A stretch of 54,338 nt of DNA from Coprothermobacterota bacterium (GTDB lineage: Bacteria; Caldisericota; JANLFM01). Location: the NCBI GenBank assembly GCA_026389455.1, contig JAPLHV010000071.1, positions 1 to 54,338 of the forward strand, written 5' to 3'. Under the pieces are notes generated by a model. The model searched no databases, was not told where the DNA came from, and saw only the letters and a list, made by a program, of their open reading frames with translations. Positions 1 through 8,630 of this stretch are shown one piece after another (position 1 is the stretch's first letter; every line of letters starts with the position of its first letter). Position numbers and translations under genes: made by a program.

Positions 1-588
1 CTGCTTTGGGGTCAACCACAGGAAGCTCTACAAGTTGCCGATGAGGCCATCCAATACACCGCCTCGCACCGCCTCTATTCAGACCCCTACTACTTTCGCA
101 AGGTTATCTTCCTGATGGAGCAAATGAAATCAATCATCCCGATGGATGGAATTGACCCCCTTTTGAAACGGGTAAAGGAAGCCTACGTCTCCCTGGAGTT
201 CCTCGGTACGGCTACGCCCACCCCTAGTGGCGCCCGTTTTTCTCCTCTCGTCTTTGGCTATGATGCGACGGATTCCCAGGGAGAGCCGGTCTTTTCACAA
301 ACCAGCGTCTTCCCGGCCGACACCCAGGAAGTCTTCTTCTCATTCCAGTACGAGGCGGTCCCTCTCGGAACGAAGCTTGTGCGAAAGGTGTACCTAGATT
401 GGAACGAGCAGTTCCTGCTAGAACAAGCGGAAACGTGGAGTCTGGGGAATAGCGGGGAAAGAACTTGGTTCGTCCGTTTCCCGATCTCTGAAGCCATCAA
501 CCAATTTTATCCCGGAACCTACCAGGTGGAGCTCTTCGCAGACGGTGAACTGCTCTCCAGCGGCTCGTTCACGGTGGAGAAGCCCTGA
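1..588 (+). CDS. C-terminal part of an unidentified protein (5' end cut by window edge)
   Basis: The frame is open from base 1 to the TGA at 586-588, so the gene starts upstream; 195 residues are visible. The first 40 or so look helical (EALQVADEAIQYTASHRLY). The rest alternates hydrophobic and polar residues like a beta-sandwich and ends in PGTYQVELFADGELLSSGSF, a pattern common at the end of Ig-like accessory domains in bacterial surface or regulatory proteins. An internal ATG at 115 is less likely to be the start because coding character continues before it. I do not recognise the family and assign no function. Confidence 0.6.
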   Translation: MLWGQPQEALQVADEAIQYTASHRLYSDPYYFRKVIFLMEQMKSIIPMDGIDPLLKRVKEAYVSLEFLGTATPTPSGARFSPLVFGYDATDSQGEPVFSQTSVFPADTQEVFFSFQYEAVPLGTKLVRKVYLDWNEQFLLEQAETWSLGNSGERTWFVRFPISEAINQFYPGTYQVELFADGELLSSGSFTVEKP

Positions 589-730
589 CCAATAGGGCGC
601 CCCTCGCCCCTTTCCCAACCGGGTAAAGGTTTTCAGGGTTCCTCCTCATTTCAAGTGGGCATCCTACCAGCCTGCTGCTGCATCTCAAGACAGCCTGCGG
701 CAGCATGTTTATTCCAGCTTCCTGCAATTT

Positions 731-779
731 GCCCCCGGCAGGTCGATAGCCCCCGGCAGGTCGATAGCCCCCGGCAGGG
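731..779 (-). repeat. 18-bp-period array, three minus-sense units
   Basis: Units start at 731, 749 and 767, exactly 18 bp apart, each with the core AGCCCCCGGCAG or a close variant and a GTCGAT spacer. The last unit ends in the GGGTG cap seen at the end of most arrays. A related 17-mer, CAGCCTGCGGCAGCATG, lies at 691-707 and a degenerate copy at 668-684. Confidence 0.85.
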
Positions 780-900
780 TGTCCTGGCGATGATGTTCTT
801 AAAGAGTCTTGTCAGCACTGGGAGCGTCGCAGCGATAGGCATGCCCTTTTACTCTTGAAGTCTCAGCTACCTCGATATGGTTTACGACGGAGTGATCCTC

Positions 901-929
901 GTAGGGGCGGGTTTGAAACCCGCCCCTAC
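901..929. repeat. 29-bp palindromic repeat, copy 1
   Basis: Perfect inverted repeat: an 11-bp arm GTAGGGGCGGG, the centre TTTGAAA, and the complementary arm. Near-identical copies lie at 4191-4217, 13275-13301, 36177-36204 and 46217-46242. As RNA it could form a GC-rich hairpin. Confidence 0.85.
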
Positions 930-1124
930 ACGGGCTGCCTCGGCGGGAAAAGTCGATGAAACCCTTGATACTGCCTTTGCCTTCAAGGAACTATATCCTG
1001 GTGATCCTACAAGGGGGATCAAACCGTAACGCTCTCTCGAATAAAAGCTTCCAGTCCTTCCACGCAGCGCTCCTCTTTTTTCCCTCAGACTGCCTTACTT
1101 ACTCGGGATGAGGAAGAGCCGTTT

Positions 1125-1754
1125 TCAGAGACTCTCTTGCGGGATCCAGTTCATCGCTTGCAGTCGATAAGCGCCCCCTTCCCACTCCACCAGGTTGATA
1201 CAGCCGGGTTCTTGACCCAAACGCCAATAAAGGGAATTGTCTACGCCGAGGACGGCGCAGAGGAGAACTCTCGTCACCACCTGGTGAGTTACCAGGACGA
1301 TGCGCTCCCCCGGGTAAGTCCGGATTGCCTCCTCCAGGAGCAGGACCGCTCGTTTCCGTAGATCGTCGAGAGTCTCTCCCTGGGGAAAGCGAAAGCGCTC
1401 GATCCCTTCCAGGTAGAGCCGGAAGGCTTCCGGGTCTTGCTGCGCCACCTCAGCCTCGGACTGCCCTTCCCAACTGCCGTAGTTCACACTGCGCAAACCA
1501 TCGCGCAGCATGATCGGAAGATGGCGCTGCTCGGCAATGGCCCTGGCCGTCTCCTGAGCCCGGATCAGCGGGCTGCTGAAGATGGCGGAAAGGGGAATGC
1601 CGGCAAACCATCGCCCCAGGGCGAGGGCTTGGTTCCGCCCTTTCTCGCTGAGGGGGATATCCGTGGCGCCACGAAAGCGGACGATCTCGTTCCAAGCCGT
1701 GCTTCCGTGTCGCACCAAATAAATCCGTGTCGTCGTTTTGCTCATGATCGGCAT
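1125..1754 (-). CDS. Histidine phosphatase family protein (phosphoglycerate-mutase-like / CobC-like)
   Basis: A 209-residue member of the histidine phosphatase superfamily, which transfers phosphate through a phosphohistidine. The catalytic motif VRHG is at about residues 14-17, followed by the usual pattern LSEKGRNQALALG, a GSWEG segment, PQGETLDDLRKRA, and the second histidine in LVTHQVVTRV. Length and motifs fit small phosphatases such as alpha-ribazole phosphatase (CobC) or broad-specificity GpmB-like enzymes; the substrate cannot be read from sequence. A cobalamin adenosyltransferase is present at 14233, but too far away to argue for CobC. I chose the ATG at 1754, seven bases behind GGGG; a TTG at 1781 and an ATG at 1745 are alternatives. 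Confidence 0.85.
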   Translation of the reverse strand: MPIMSKTTTRIYLVRHGSTAWNEIVRFRGATDIPLSEKGRNQALALGRWFAGIPLSAIFSSPLIRAQETARAIAEQRHLPIMLRDGLRSVNYGSWEGQSEAEVAQQDPEAFRLYLEGIERFRFPQGETLDDLRKRAVLLLEEAIRTYPGERIVLVTHQVVTRVLLCAVLGVDNSLYWRLGQEPGCINLVEWEGGAYRLQAMNWIPQESL

Positions 1755-1901
1755 GCTTGCGCCCCGCGCGGAAAATGTCAACCCTGCTGCCGAGGGTCAA
1801 AGGATAGGTTGCCTGGAAGTATCCACAAAGAGATCGCTCACTGAAGCCTTGAGCCCTCCTCCGGCTTGCCTTTCGCTATTAGACCTCCTAACCTGTAAGG
1901 C

Positions 1902-3140
1902 TTGAATGAGACCATAGTGACCATCATGCAAGGATTCCAGAATTACGTATGGCAAATCCGGCGCTTTCAGGCCAACGCCCGCTGGTTTCTTCTGGGCGGC
2001 TTTCTGATCGGCGTCGGCTTTTCCATCTTTAGTTTGCTCTTCAATCTGACCCTGCGCGAGGCTGGTTTTACCGAGGATCTGATTGGCCGGATCCTCTCCC
2101 TTGGTTCCTTGGGCACTTTCCTGGCCGCCCTCCCAGCGGCTTACTTGGCCAAACGCTTCCCAGCCCAGACCATCCTGGTCGTCTCCAGTCTGCTGGGAGC
2201 CTTCGGCTACCTGGCTCAAGCATCCTACCTCCAACCTGATTTGCTGATGGGGGCCAATCTCTTCGTAGGAGGGGTGCTGACCGTCTCTCGCCTGCTCTCC
2301 GCTCCTTTCTTCATGCGCAACAGCTCGTCCAGTGAGCGGACTCACCTCTTCGCCTTCAACATGGCGGTGGGGGTCTTGGCAGGTGTTTTGGGGAACCTCC
2401 TCGGCGGTTACCTGCCGACCCTATTTCAGTCTTTCGGCCTCTCTCACTTGACCGCCTTGCAAGTATCCTTGGGGACAGGCGCTCTCCTGGCCTTGACCGG
2501 CCTGATTCCCTACGGACTGATCCGGGAAAGGAAGGAGGCCGGCCCTCCTATCACAGTGCGGCAACTGTTCCGTGCCCAGGATAAACGGCTGATCGTGAAG
2601 ATCTGCATCCCCTACGCTTTGGTAGGGATGGGCGCAGGCCTGGTGATCCCCTTCCTCAACCTCTATTTCCGCGATGTCTTCGGCGCCAGCCCTGGTCAGA
2701 TCGGCGTCTACTTCGCCTTCCTACAGGGGATGATGGTGGTGGGATTCCTCTTTGGCCCGGTCTTAGCTAGACGCTTGGGGATGATCAATACCATCGTCCT
2801 CTCCCAACTGGCCTCCATTCCCTTCATGCTGATCCTCGCCCTAGCTCCCTCCCTGCCGCTTGCCTTGGCAGCCTTCCTCATCCGCGGCACCTTGATGAAC
2901 ATGTCCGGGCCGATTCAAAGCCTTTTCAACATGGAGATGGTCCCCGCCGCTGACCGCGAGGTCACCAACAGCTTTTCTGCCCTGGCCTGGAATGGCGCCT
3001 GGACTATTTCATCCTGGGTGGGCGGCTCGATCATCCACACCCTCTCCTTCAGCATCTCTTTCTACATCACGATCGGGCTCTACGTGCTCTCTTCCTTGGC
3101 CTACTACTTCCTCTTCCGCCGGGTGGAGCGACGGAGCTAA
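1902..3140 (+). CDS. MFS transporter
   Basis: A 412-residue integral membrane protein with about twelve hydrophobic segments in two halves, typical of the major facilitator superfamily. The segment after the second helix, YLAKRFPAQ, matches the conserved cytoplasmic loop between helices 2 and 3. Residues about 206-240 form the longer polar loop between the two halves. The substrate cannot be inferred; export of a small molecule is the default guess. The start is uncertain: TTG at 1902 follows TAAGG too closely, and GTG at 1917 or ATG at 1926 are also possible. No partner gene is adjacent. Confidence 0.8.
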   Translation: MNETIVTIMQGFQNYVWQIRRFQANARWFLLGGFLIGVGFSIFSLLFNLTLREAGFTEDLIGRILSLGSLGTFLAALPAAYLAKRFPAQTILVVSSLLGAFGYLAQASYLQPDLLMGANLFVGGVLTVSRLLSAPFFMRNSSSSERTHLFAFNMAVGVLAGVLGNLLGGYLPTLFQSFGLSHLTALQVSLGTGALLALTGLIPYGLIRERKEAGPPITVRQLFRAQDKRLIVKICIPYALVGMGAGLVIPFLNLYFRDVFGASPGQIGVYFAFLQGMMVVGFLFGPVLARRLGMINTIVLSQLASIPFMLILALAPSLPLALAAFLIRGTLMNMSGPIQSLFNMEMVPAADREVTNSFSALAWNGAWTISSWVGGSIIHTLSFSISFYITIGLYVLSSLAYYFLFRRVERRS

Positions 3141-3292
3141 CCGAGGGCCGGGGAGTTCAACCGCAACAGCGCATGGGATTGCCAGCGGCAGGCTAAAACG
3201 CAATTTGCGAGGTTTCCCTATAATCAGGCGGGGGTCTGTGCCGCCAGCGATCCTGTGGATATTAGAGTAAGCTATTTCTAAAAGGAAAAACT

Positions 3293-4045
3293 TTGAAAAT
3301 GCAGGAATACTTGAATAATCCGGCTCTGTGGGGGAAGCGCGCTCTGGTCACCGGCTCCACTCGCGGCATCGGCCGAGCCATCGCCTCGGGATTGTTGGAA
3401 GCCGGTTGTGCTGTCGCATTGAACTGCATCCATTACCCCGAACAAGGTCTGGCATGCCGCGAAGAGTTGTCCATCCTCGGCCTCACCACACTAGTGATTG
3501 CGGACGCCGGCACAGGGGAGGGGATCGCCACGCTCCTCCGCACAATCATGCTGGAAGAGACCCCTCTCGATTACCTGGTGCATACCGTCGGTCTCATTCA
3601 ACACAAGCCATGGGATCGCACCTCGGAAGAGGAGTGGGACCAATCTATGGCCGTCAACCTGAAGAGCGCCTGGCTGATCGCCCGCCAGAGCGCACCTTGG
3701 ATGGCTGATGGCGGCGCGATACTCTTCCTGGCCTCCACCTCCGCCGAGCGAGTCGAGACCGATGCTCTCCCCTACTCGGTGGCCAAGGCCGGCTTGCTGG
3801 CTCTCACCAGGGGGTTAGCCGCCATCCTGGCCCCCCGCCTTCGCGTCAACGCGCTCTCCCCCGGCTACATCAATACTGGGTTTGACCCACAGGACCAAGA
3901 CATGGCCGGGCAGATCGCCCCACGCCTTCCCCTGCGCCGATATGGCTCACCGAAAGAGGTAGCCCAAGCAGCTTTGACTCTCCTGGCCAATCCCTTCATC
4001 ACCGGCCAGATCCTGCGCGTGGATGGAGGCGAAAGCCTCCTCTAA
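3293..4045 (+). CDS. SDR family NAD(P)-dependent oxidoreductase
   Basis: A 250-residue short-chain dehydrogenase with the cofactor motif TGSTRGIG at 20-27, Asn122, Ser148 or Ser150, and the catalytic YSVAK at 161-165. It ends in the classic FITGQILRVDGG. Resembles FabG-like 3-oxoacyl reductases, but no fatty-acid gene is nearby, so the substrate is open. Odd point: the usual NNAG motif after strand 4 reads HTVG (97-100). The start TTG at 3293 sits six bases after AAAGGA; ATG at 3299 is the alternative. Confidence 0.85.
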   Translation: MKMQEYLNNPALWGKRALVTGSTRGIGRAIASGLLEAGCAVALNCIHYPEQGLACREELSILGLTTLVIADAGTGEGIATLLRTIMLEETPLDYLVHTVGLIQHKPWDRTSEEEWDQSMAVNLKSAWLIARQSAPWMADGGAILFLASTSAERVETDALPYSVAKAGLLALTRGLAAILAPRLRVNALSPGYINTGFDPQDQDMAGQIAPRLPLRRYGSPKEVAQAALTLLANPFITGQILRVDGGESLL

Positions 4046-4190
4046 ACAATTTTCGGTTCCTTCTCAAACTGAGTGGGTACAGAACAGCCTGCGGCAGCAT
4101 GTCTAGTAAGGGCAAATAAGGTCTCCCGGATCATCAAGGCTGACGACAACAAGCCAACTTGCGGCAGCTCGATAGCTGAGACAGCCATGC

Positions 4191-4217
4191 GTGGGCGGGT
4201 TTGAAACCTGCCCCTAC
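4191..4217. repeat. 29-bp palindromic repeat, copy 2
   Basis: Same palindrome as 901-929 with two substitutions that weaken the arms (GTGGGCGGG at the left and CCTGCCCC at the right). Flanked on the left by ATGCGTG, as at 13270. Confidence 0.75.
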
Positions 4218-4474
4218 GAAGGCCATTTCGGTGATAACCATATCCCTGGGACCGCCGCACCCCAGGGCGGCAAATCTGGGATCGGGACCGTCCTTGGGTC
4301 TAAGAGCGTTCCTGGTCCAATCGGCTTTCCTGGAACCGCGGCGCCCAAGGCATCAGCAATGACAAGACGGAAACCAAGCACTCTGGGAAGCAACTACCCC
4401 GAGGGTGGCACTCTCGCGGCTATCTGCCCCACTTCTACACTGAACAGCCTGCGGCAGCATGTCACAGGACACCC

Positions 4475-4528
4475 TGCCGGGGGTTATCGAGCTGCCGGGG
4501 GCTATCGAGCTGCCGCAGGCTGGTAGGT
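4475..4528 (+). repeat. 18-bp-period array, three forward units
   Basis: Units at 4475, 4493 and 4511: the first two have core CTGCCGGGGG with TATCGAG spacers, the last is the CTGCCGCAGGCTG variant. Preceded by the ACAC cap. A minus-sense 17-mer lies at 4446-4462 and others at 4085-4101 and about 4159-4176. Confidence 0.85.
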
Positions 4529-4578
4529 TGCTCACTTGAAATGAAAAGGAATCCAATTCCTAATTTCCCGATTCAAAG

Positions 4579-4614
4579 AAAGACGGAGGGCGCCTTGCGA
4601 CGCCCTCCGTCTTT
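4579..4614 (-). terminator. Rho-independent terminator of the nucleotidase gene
   Basis: A perfect 14-bp inverted repeat (arm AAAGACGGAGGGCG, 8-base loop) just after the stop at 4637 on the minus strand, followed in that direction by TTTCTTTGAAT. Confidence 0.8.
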
Positions 4615-4636
4615 GCAATGATTCGTAAATTTCTAT

Positions 4637-7600
4637 CTAGGGAACGACGGTTATCCGTCCCGTCAAGGGGGAAGAGAAGGGGGTGTTGGCAGGCGGTGTG
4701 CCCCACTTCCAGAGGACGTAGTCGACGAAAGCCGTGATGTCGGAGCCTCCAGTAGTAAGGTTGGTCCCTTGTTTGAAGACGGAGAAGTTGTCCCCACCCG
4801 TGGCGAGGTAGTTGTTGGTAACGATGCGGTAGGTTGCAGTGGGCGTGATGGGGGTTCCATCGGCCAGGGTCAGTGAGGTGATCCGAGTGCCATCCGGATT
4901 GCTCACTTTCGTCGAGAAGCGAATTCCACTTACTTGAAGCATTTTTTTGGTAGGGTTTGCCGGCCCGTAGCACTGCTCGAGAATTGCCTTTATATTGGCG
5001 CCGGTCAGGTCCATGCTGGTCAGGAGGTTGTCAAACGGTTGCACGGTGTAGAGATCGTTCCAGATTACGTTGTATGGATAGGTGGCGAGGGGGCTCTGTA
5101 TATTCGCTCGGATGCCGCCCGGGTTCATGAAGGCGATGGCGACGCCGGCCTTCCAGGCCATAGAATCAGCGATTAGGTCGCCTACTGCCGACTCTTGAGT
5201 ATAGCGGTCGGGCGTGTCGCGGAGGATAGGACCGGTGATGGTCCCGACCCACTGGTTCTTGATCGTGGCGATCGTGGCGTTGTAGCCGGCGACCATCGCA
5301 GCGATGGTCGGATCGGGTATAACGCCGAGGTTGTAGGTGCTGTTCACTTGGAGGTCGAAGTTAAAGGTCCCTCCGGTAAGGCGGTCAACTCGGATCTTAG
5401 CCAAGCCCAGCGCCGAGCTGGAGGAGTAAGGTTCCGTGATAGGGATCCCGTTAACACTGCCGTTCAGCTTGTTGTGGGCATCGCCGGCGGCGATGTAATT
5501 GATTCCGACCAGAGAATTGGCCAGATCGGCGATCTGTCCAGTGATCACGCCCGAAGCGTCCTGTGAACCGCCCATGTGCGCCAAGACCACGATCATATTG
5601 ACACCTTGCGATCGCAAGGTCGCGGCGATCTGGTTGACGATTGGCCCCGGATCCTTGAAATCGAGGTTATCCACGTTGCCCGGCATGATCGCGGATGGGG
5701 CGTTCTGATAGATTAAGCCGATCAGGCCAATCTTCATCCCCTTGGCTTCCAGGATCGTGTAGGGTTTCATCCAGGAAGGCTGGATGTTGGTACCCTTCAG
5801 GAAGACGTTGCAGCTCAGCCAGGGAAACTGGGCCTGGGCGATGCGCTGCTGCAAGACGGTTTGACCCCAATCGTATTCGTGGTTGCCGATCGACGATACT
5901 TGGTAACCCATTTGGTTGAAGACATCGATCGTAGAAGCGCCTTTGAAGTAATTGGAGATCAGGGTGCCCTGCATGATGTCACCCGAGTCAACGAGGAATG
6001 TGCCCAGCGGGTTTAAAGCCTTGTAGTTCTTGATATAAGTTGTATCGACGGCTGCGCCGCCCATCTTGGTGCTGGAAACGGTGACCGGATCGAGCGCGCC
6101 ATGGAAGTCGCTGGTGGTGATGAAGGAGATCAGCGGGAAACGGGTCTCTTGCAGCCATCTGAGGGCTTCGGCGTTGGTTAGCGGGGAAAGGGGAGCCAGC
6201 TTGGCGAAAGTAAGGGTCCCGGTCATGAAGGTATAGGCGGAACCAGCCCAAGGAGAGACCAACTGCCAATCGGAGTAGGTTTGCAGCTTGGTCCAGTCTG
6301 CAACTGGGGAGACGAAGCTGCTCATCGCCTCGTTGACTAGGTAGGCCAGGGCCCGCTCGGTGTTAAAGACGTTGCCGTTCTCGGAAGACTGGAGGATGTA
6401 GGATTTTCCGCCTGCCCAGTCATCCACCATGATCACCGAGGCGCCGGCCAGGTTGATGTCGGCGCGCACCCGCAGATCGGTGCCTATGTAGGTGAAGGCC
6501 ACCCGATTCCCGCTGATCACGGCGTTGGGGACGAGACGCTCGCCGAAGCTCTTGTCCTTGTTCAGGAAGACGAAATCCTTCTCGATCGGATCAAAGATCA
6601 AACCCGTCCTCTTCTGACGGTCCCCGACGAAGAAAGCGCTGCTGGTGGGATCGCCGAAGGCGAAGTTAACCAGGTTCAGGTAGTCAGTCTTGTTGATCGC
6701 GGCATTGGGGTTGATCCAGAGATCCGGATTGGGAAGGAGATCCCAGTTGTGAACGTAGATCAAGTTGGGGTCGAGGGGAGAATGCGCTTGGATGTACTCG
6801 GTGACCAGATCGCGGACCTCGGTGGTGGAAGAGTAGAGTACCGTCGCCCCCAGGGGAACAAATTTTCCAGTGGCACGGTAGTTGTTGGCCGCTACGTTCA
6901 AGATCTGGGTAGGCGTGATCGGGGCGCCGTTCAGCGTCAAATTGACGATGCGCGACCCGATCGGCTTGGTCAGATCCACCTGGTACTTGATCCCGGTCCA
7001 CAGATCATAGTTGTAGGATGGGAAATTCGGCGTAGCGCTTGGGCCGGCTGGATTAAAGGAGTAGTTGGCGAAATAGCCGACCGTCCACTCCAACACATCC
7101 TTCACTGTCTTTCCCGTGCAACGTAACACGTAAAGGGTATTGTCATAGATGTAGAGCGCATAGGCGTCTTTCAGCTTCACTACTCCTGCCGGAAGAGCGG
7201 CCTGGTCGTTGAAGAGGGCCGCGCAGGAGGCATCCACCGGGAAACCGGCGGCAGCAGCAGCCTCGGTCTGCACCAGGTTGATCAGGTCGGCAGTGGGGCC
7301 GTCTTTGTAGAGGGCGTTCACTCCGCCCGGGAAAGCGCCGGTGGTCAAGCCAATGGGGGTATTGATGTAAACCCGGGTAGCGTCATGGTAAGGCTTCATC
7401 AGCGCCAGGAAGGTGGGATCCTCGACCTTTCCCGACATATTGACGATGGTTGCCGTCTTGGTTGTGACGGCCCAGGTCGATCCTTCTCCAGAAACGGTGA
7501 TGGTGATGTCCGCCACTTGAGCCGCAGCGTTCTTTGGCTCGGTGATCAGCACGCCATTGCGCACCAGGTTCTCTTGTGCGTGAGCATGCGCGGCCAGGAT

Positions 7601-8362
7601 CACATCAACGCCAGGGACGAAGTCCGCCAGATCCTTGATGAAGTTCTCCTCGTGGCCATGCCCGTAGGTCTCATCCAGCCCGCTGTGGGCGGCGATGACG
7701 ATGACGTCGGCGCCAGCCGCCTTCATCAAGGGAACGAAAGTATTTGCTTCCACGACAGGGTTGGTGAACTTCAGCCCGGCGATGTTCTCCGGTTTTTCCC
7801 AGTAAGGGATGGAGGTGTTGGTCAGTCCGAGTATGCCAACCTGCACTCCGCTGATGTCCTTGATGATGTAGGGATCGAAAACCAAGGAGTTATCGGAGAT
7901 CAGGCGGCAGTTGGCGGCCAGCATCGGGAAAGTCATTTCGCCGCGGATCTTGTTCAAGACGGCCTGGCCAAAGTTGAACTCATGGTTGCCAAGGGTCATC
8001 GAGGTGTAGCCCATGAAATTCATGGCCACGGCCATCGGGTTCGTTACGCTGGGGGTGAGGATGTTGTAGAGATAGTTGAGCGGGGTGCCCTGGATGGTAT
8101 CCCCGTCGTCGACGATCAATGTGTTCGGGTTGTCAGCCCGGACAGAGTTCAAGTAGGTGACGATGCGCGACATGCCGCCGCTGCTGCTGGCCTTGTCGGT
8201 AAAGTAGTTCCAGCCTTCCACGTTTCCGTGGATGTCCGAGGTTTCTAGCAGACGGATGGTCTTGGTCTCGGCCGCCACAGCGGTCGACGGGGGCAAGAAT
8301 AACGCGGGCAAGACGAGTAGCACTACAAGCAGAATACACAGACTGTTCTTAAATCTTCGCAA
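4637..8362 (-). CDS. Secreted tandem 5'-nucleotidase / cyclic-nucleotide phosphodiesterase (YfkN-like)
   Basis: A 1241-residue exported protein with two complete 5'-nucleotidase-family units in tandem. A signal peptide covers about 1-30 (ends TAVAA). Unit 1 (about 36-530) has metal motifs TSDIHG, DDGDTIQG, GNHEFNFG, AAHSG and AAHAH and resembles CpdB-type 2',3'-cyclic phosphodiesterases. A linker of about 200 residues follows. Unit 2 (about 735-1190) has TSDFHG, DSGDIMQG, GNHEYDWG and LAHMGG, and the UshA-like substrate motif NPGGIRANI. In unit 2 the last metal motif, normally GHxH, reads GDAH, which may alter metal binding. B. subtilis YfkN is the known example of this tandem layout; likely role is scavenging of extracellular nucleotides. 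No LPXTG or SLH anchor is visible. TTG start, five bases behind AGGAGG. Confidence 0.9.
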   Translation of the reverse strand: MRRFKNSLCILLVVLLVLPALFLPPSTAVAAETKTIRLLETSDIHGNVEGWNYFTDKASSSGGMSRIVTYLNSVRADNPNTLIVDDGDTIQGTPLNYLYNILTPSVTNPMAVAMNFMGYTSMTLGNHEFNFGQAVLNKIRGEMTFPMLAANCRLISDNSLVFDPYIIKDISGVQVGILGLTNTSIPYWEKPENIAGLKFTNPVVEANTFVPLMKAAGADVIVIAAHSGLDETYGHGHEENFIKDLADFVPGVDVILAAHAHAQENLVRNGVLITEPKNAAAQVADITITVSGEGSTWAVTTKTATIVNMSGKVEDPTFLALMKPYHDATRVYINTPIGLTTGAFPGGVNALYKDGPTADLINLVQTEAAAAAGFPVDASCAALFNDQAALPAGVVKLKDAYALYIYDNTLYVLRCTGKTVKDVLEWTVGYFANYSFNPAGPSATPNFPSYNYDLWTGIKYQVDLTKPIGSRIVNLTLNGAPITPTQILNVAANNYRATGKFVPLGATVLYSSTTEVRDLVTEYIQAHSPLDPNLIYVHNWDLLPNPDLWINPNAAINKTDYLNLVNFAFGDPTSSAFFVGDRQKRTGLIFDPIEKDFVFLNKDKSFGERLVPNAVISGNRVAFTYIGTDLRVRADINLAGASVIMVDDWAGGKSYILQSSENGNVFNTERALAYLVNEAMSSFVSPVADWTKLQTYSDWQLVSPWAGSAYTFMTGTLTFAKLAPLSPLTNAEALRWLQETRFPLISFITTSDFHGALDPVTVSSTKMGGAAVDTTYIKNYKALNPLGTFLVDSGDIMQGTLISNYFKGASTIDVFNQMGYQVSSIGNHEYDWGQTVLQQRIAQAQFPWLSCNVFLKGTNIQPSWMKPYTILEAKGMKIGLIGLIYQNAPSAIMPGNVDNLDFKDPGPIVNQIAATLRSQGVNMIVVLAHMGGSQDASGVITGQIADLANSLVGINYIAAGDAHNKLNGSVNGIPITEPYSSSSALGLAKIRVDRLTGGTFNFDLQVNSTYNLGVIPDPTIAAMVAGYNATIATIKNQWVGTITGPILRDTPDRYTQESAVGDLIADSMAWKAGVAIAFMNPGGIRANIQSPLATYPYNVIWNDLYTVQPFDNLLTSMDLTGANIKAILEQCYGPANPTKKMLQVSGIRFSTKVSNPDGTRITSLTLADGTPITPTATYRIVTNNYLATGGDNFSVFKQGTNLTTGGSDITAFVDYVLWKWGTPPANTPFSSPLTGRITVVP

Positions 8363-8453
8363 ATTTCCCTCCTATTTTTTTATTTGTTTCCGCACAACTT
8401 GGTCTCGGGTATCCGGAAGGAGCTACGTTCCTGAGCCGCCACCCTTCCTCCTG

Positions 8454-8480
8454 AAGAAGCATCGGCGCAGGCGCCGATGC
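8454..8480 (-). terminator. Probable terminator of the lpd gene
   Basis: Inverted repeat GCATCGGCG / CGCCGATGC at 8459-8480, followed on the minus strand by TTCTTC. It lies in the 268-bp gap between lpd and the nucleotidase gene. A smaller perfect hairpin (GAGGGGA/TCCCCTC) is at 8582-8597, and a run of eight T on the minus strand lies just after the lpd stop. Confidence 0.5.
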
Positions 8481-8630
8481 CACACGTTCGAGTTCCTATT
8501 CGCGCTACCCCCTTTCCGATCTGTTTGAAAAACTCTGACTGCCATCATTGCTATTTTAGCGCCGAAATCAAGTAATGGACAGAGGGGATCTCCCCTCAAC
8601 CGGTCGCTTGCGTGAAAAAAAACGACATTG

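Larger units (their letters stand above)
589..1124. repeat. Composite intergenic repeat island 1 (no gene)
   Basis: This 536-bp gap holds no convincing gene. In order it has a lead-in (about 635-668), an 18-bp-period array on the minus sense (731-779), a stretch starting TGTCCTGGCGATGAT, a 29-bp palindrome (901-929), and a tail (about 955-1125) that recurs with many substitutions at about 36290-36465. The same order of modules is found at 35885-36470, so the whole block is one composite dispersed element. The small frames in it are repeat translations. Confidence 0.75.
4046..4578. repeat. Composite intergenic repeat island 2 (no gene)
   Basis: No gene is supported. About 4060-4180 recurs at 13085-13200 (the stretch with CAGCCTGCGGCAGCATG and GACGACAACAAG). 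It is followed by a palindrome copy (4191-4217), copies of a GGGACCGCCGCACCCC element (about 4247-4345) and a forward 18-bp array (4475-4528). The tail, TTGAAATGAAAAGGAA, recurs at about 14080. Confidence 0.7.

Noticed and set aside
7385-8248. Long open frame (287 codons) on the plus strand inside the nucleotidase gene
   Set aside because: Antisense to a strongly supported gene with all family motifs; composition is a shadow of its codon use.
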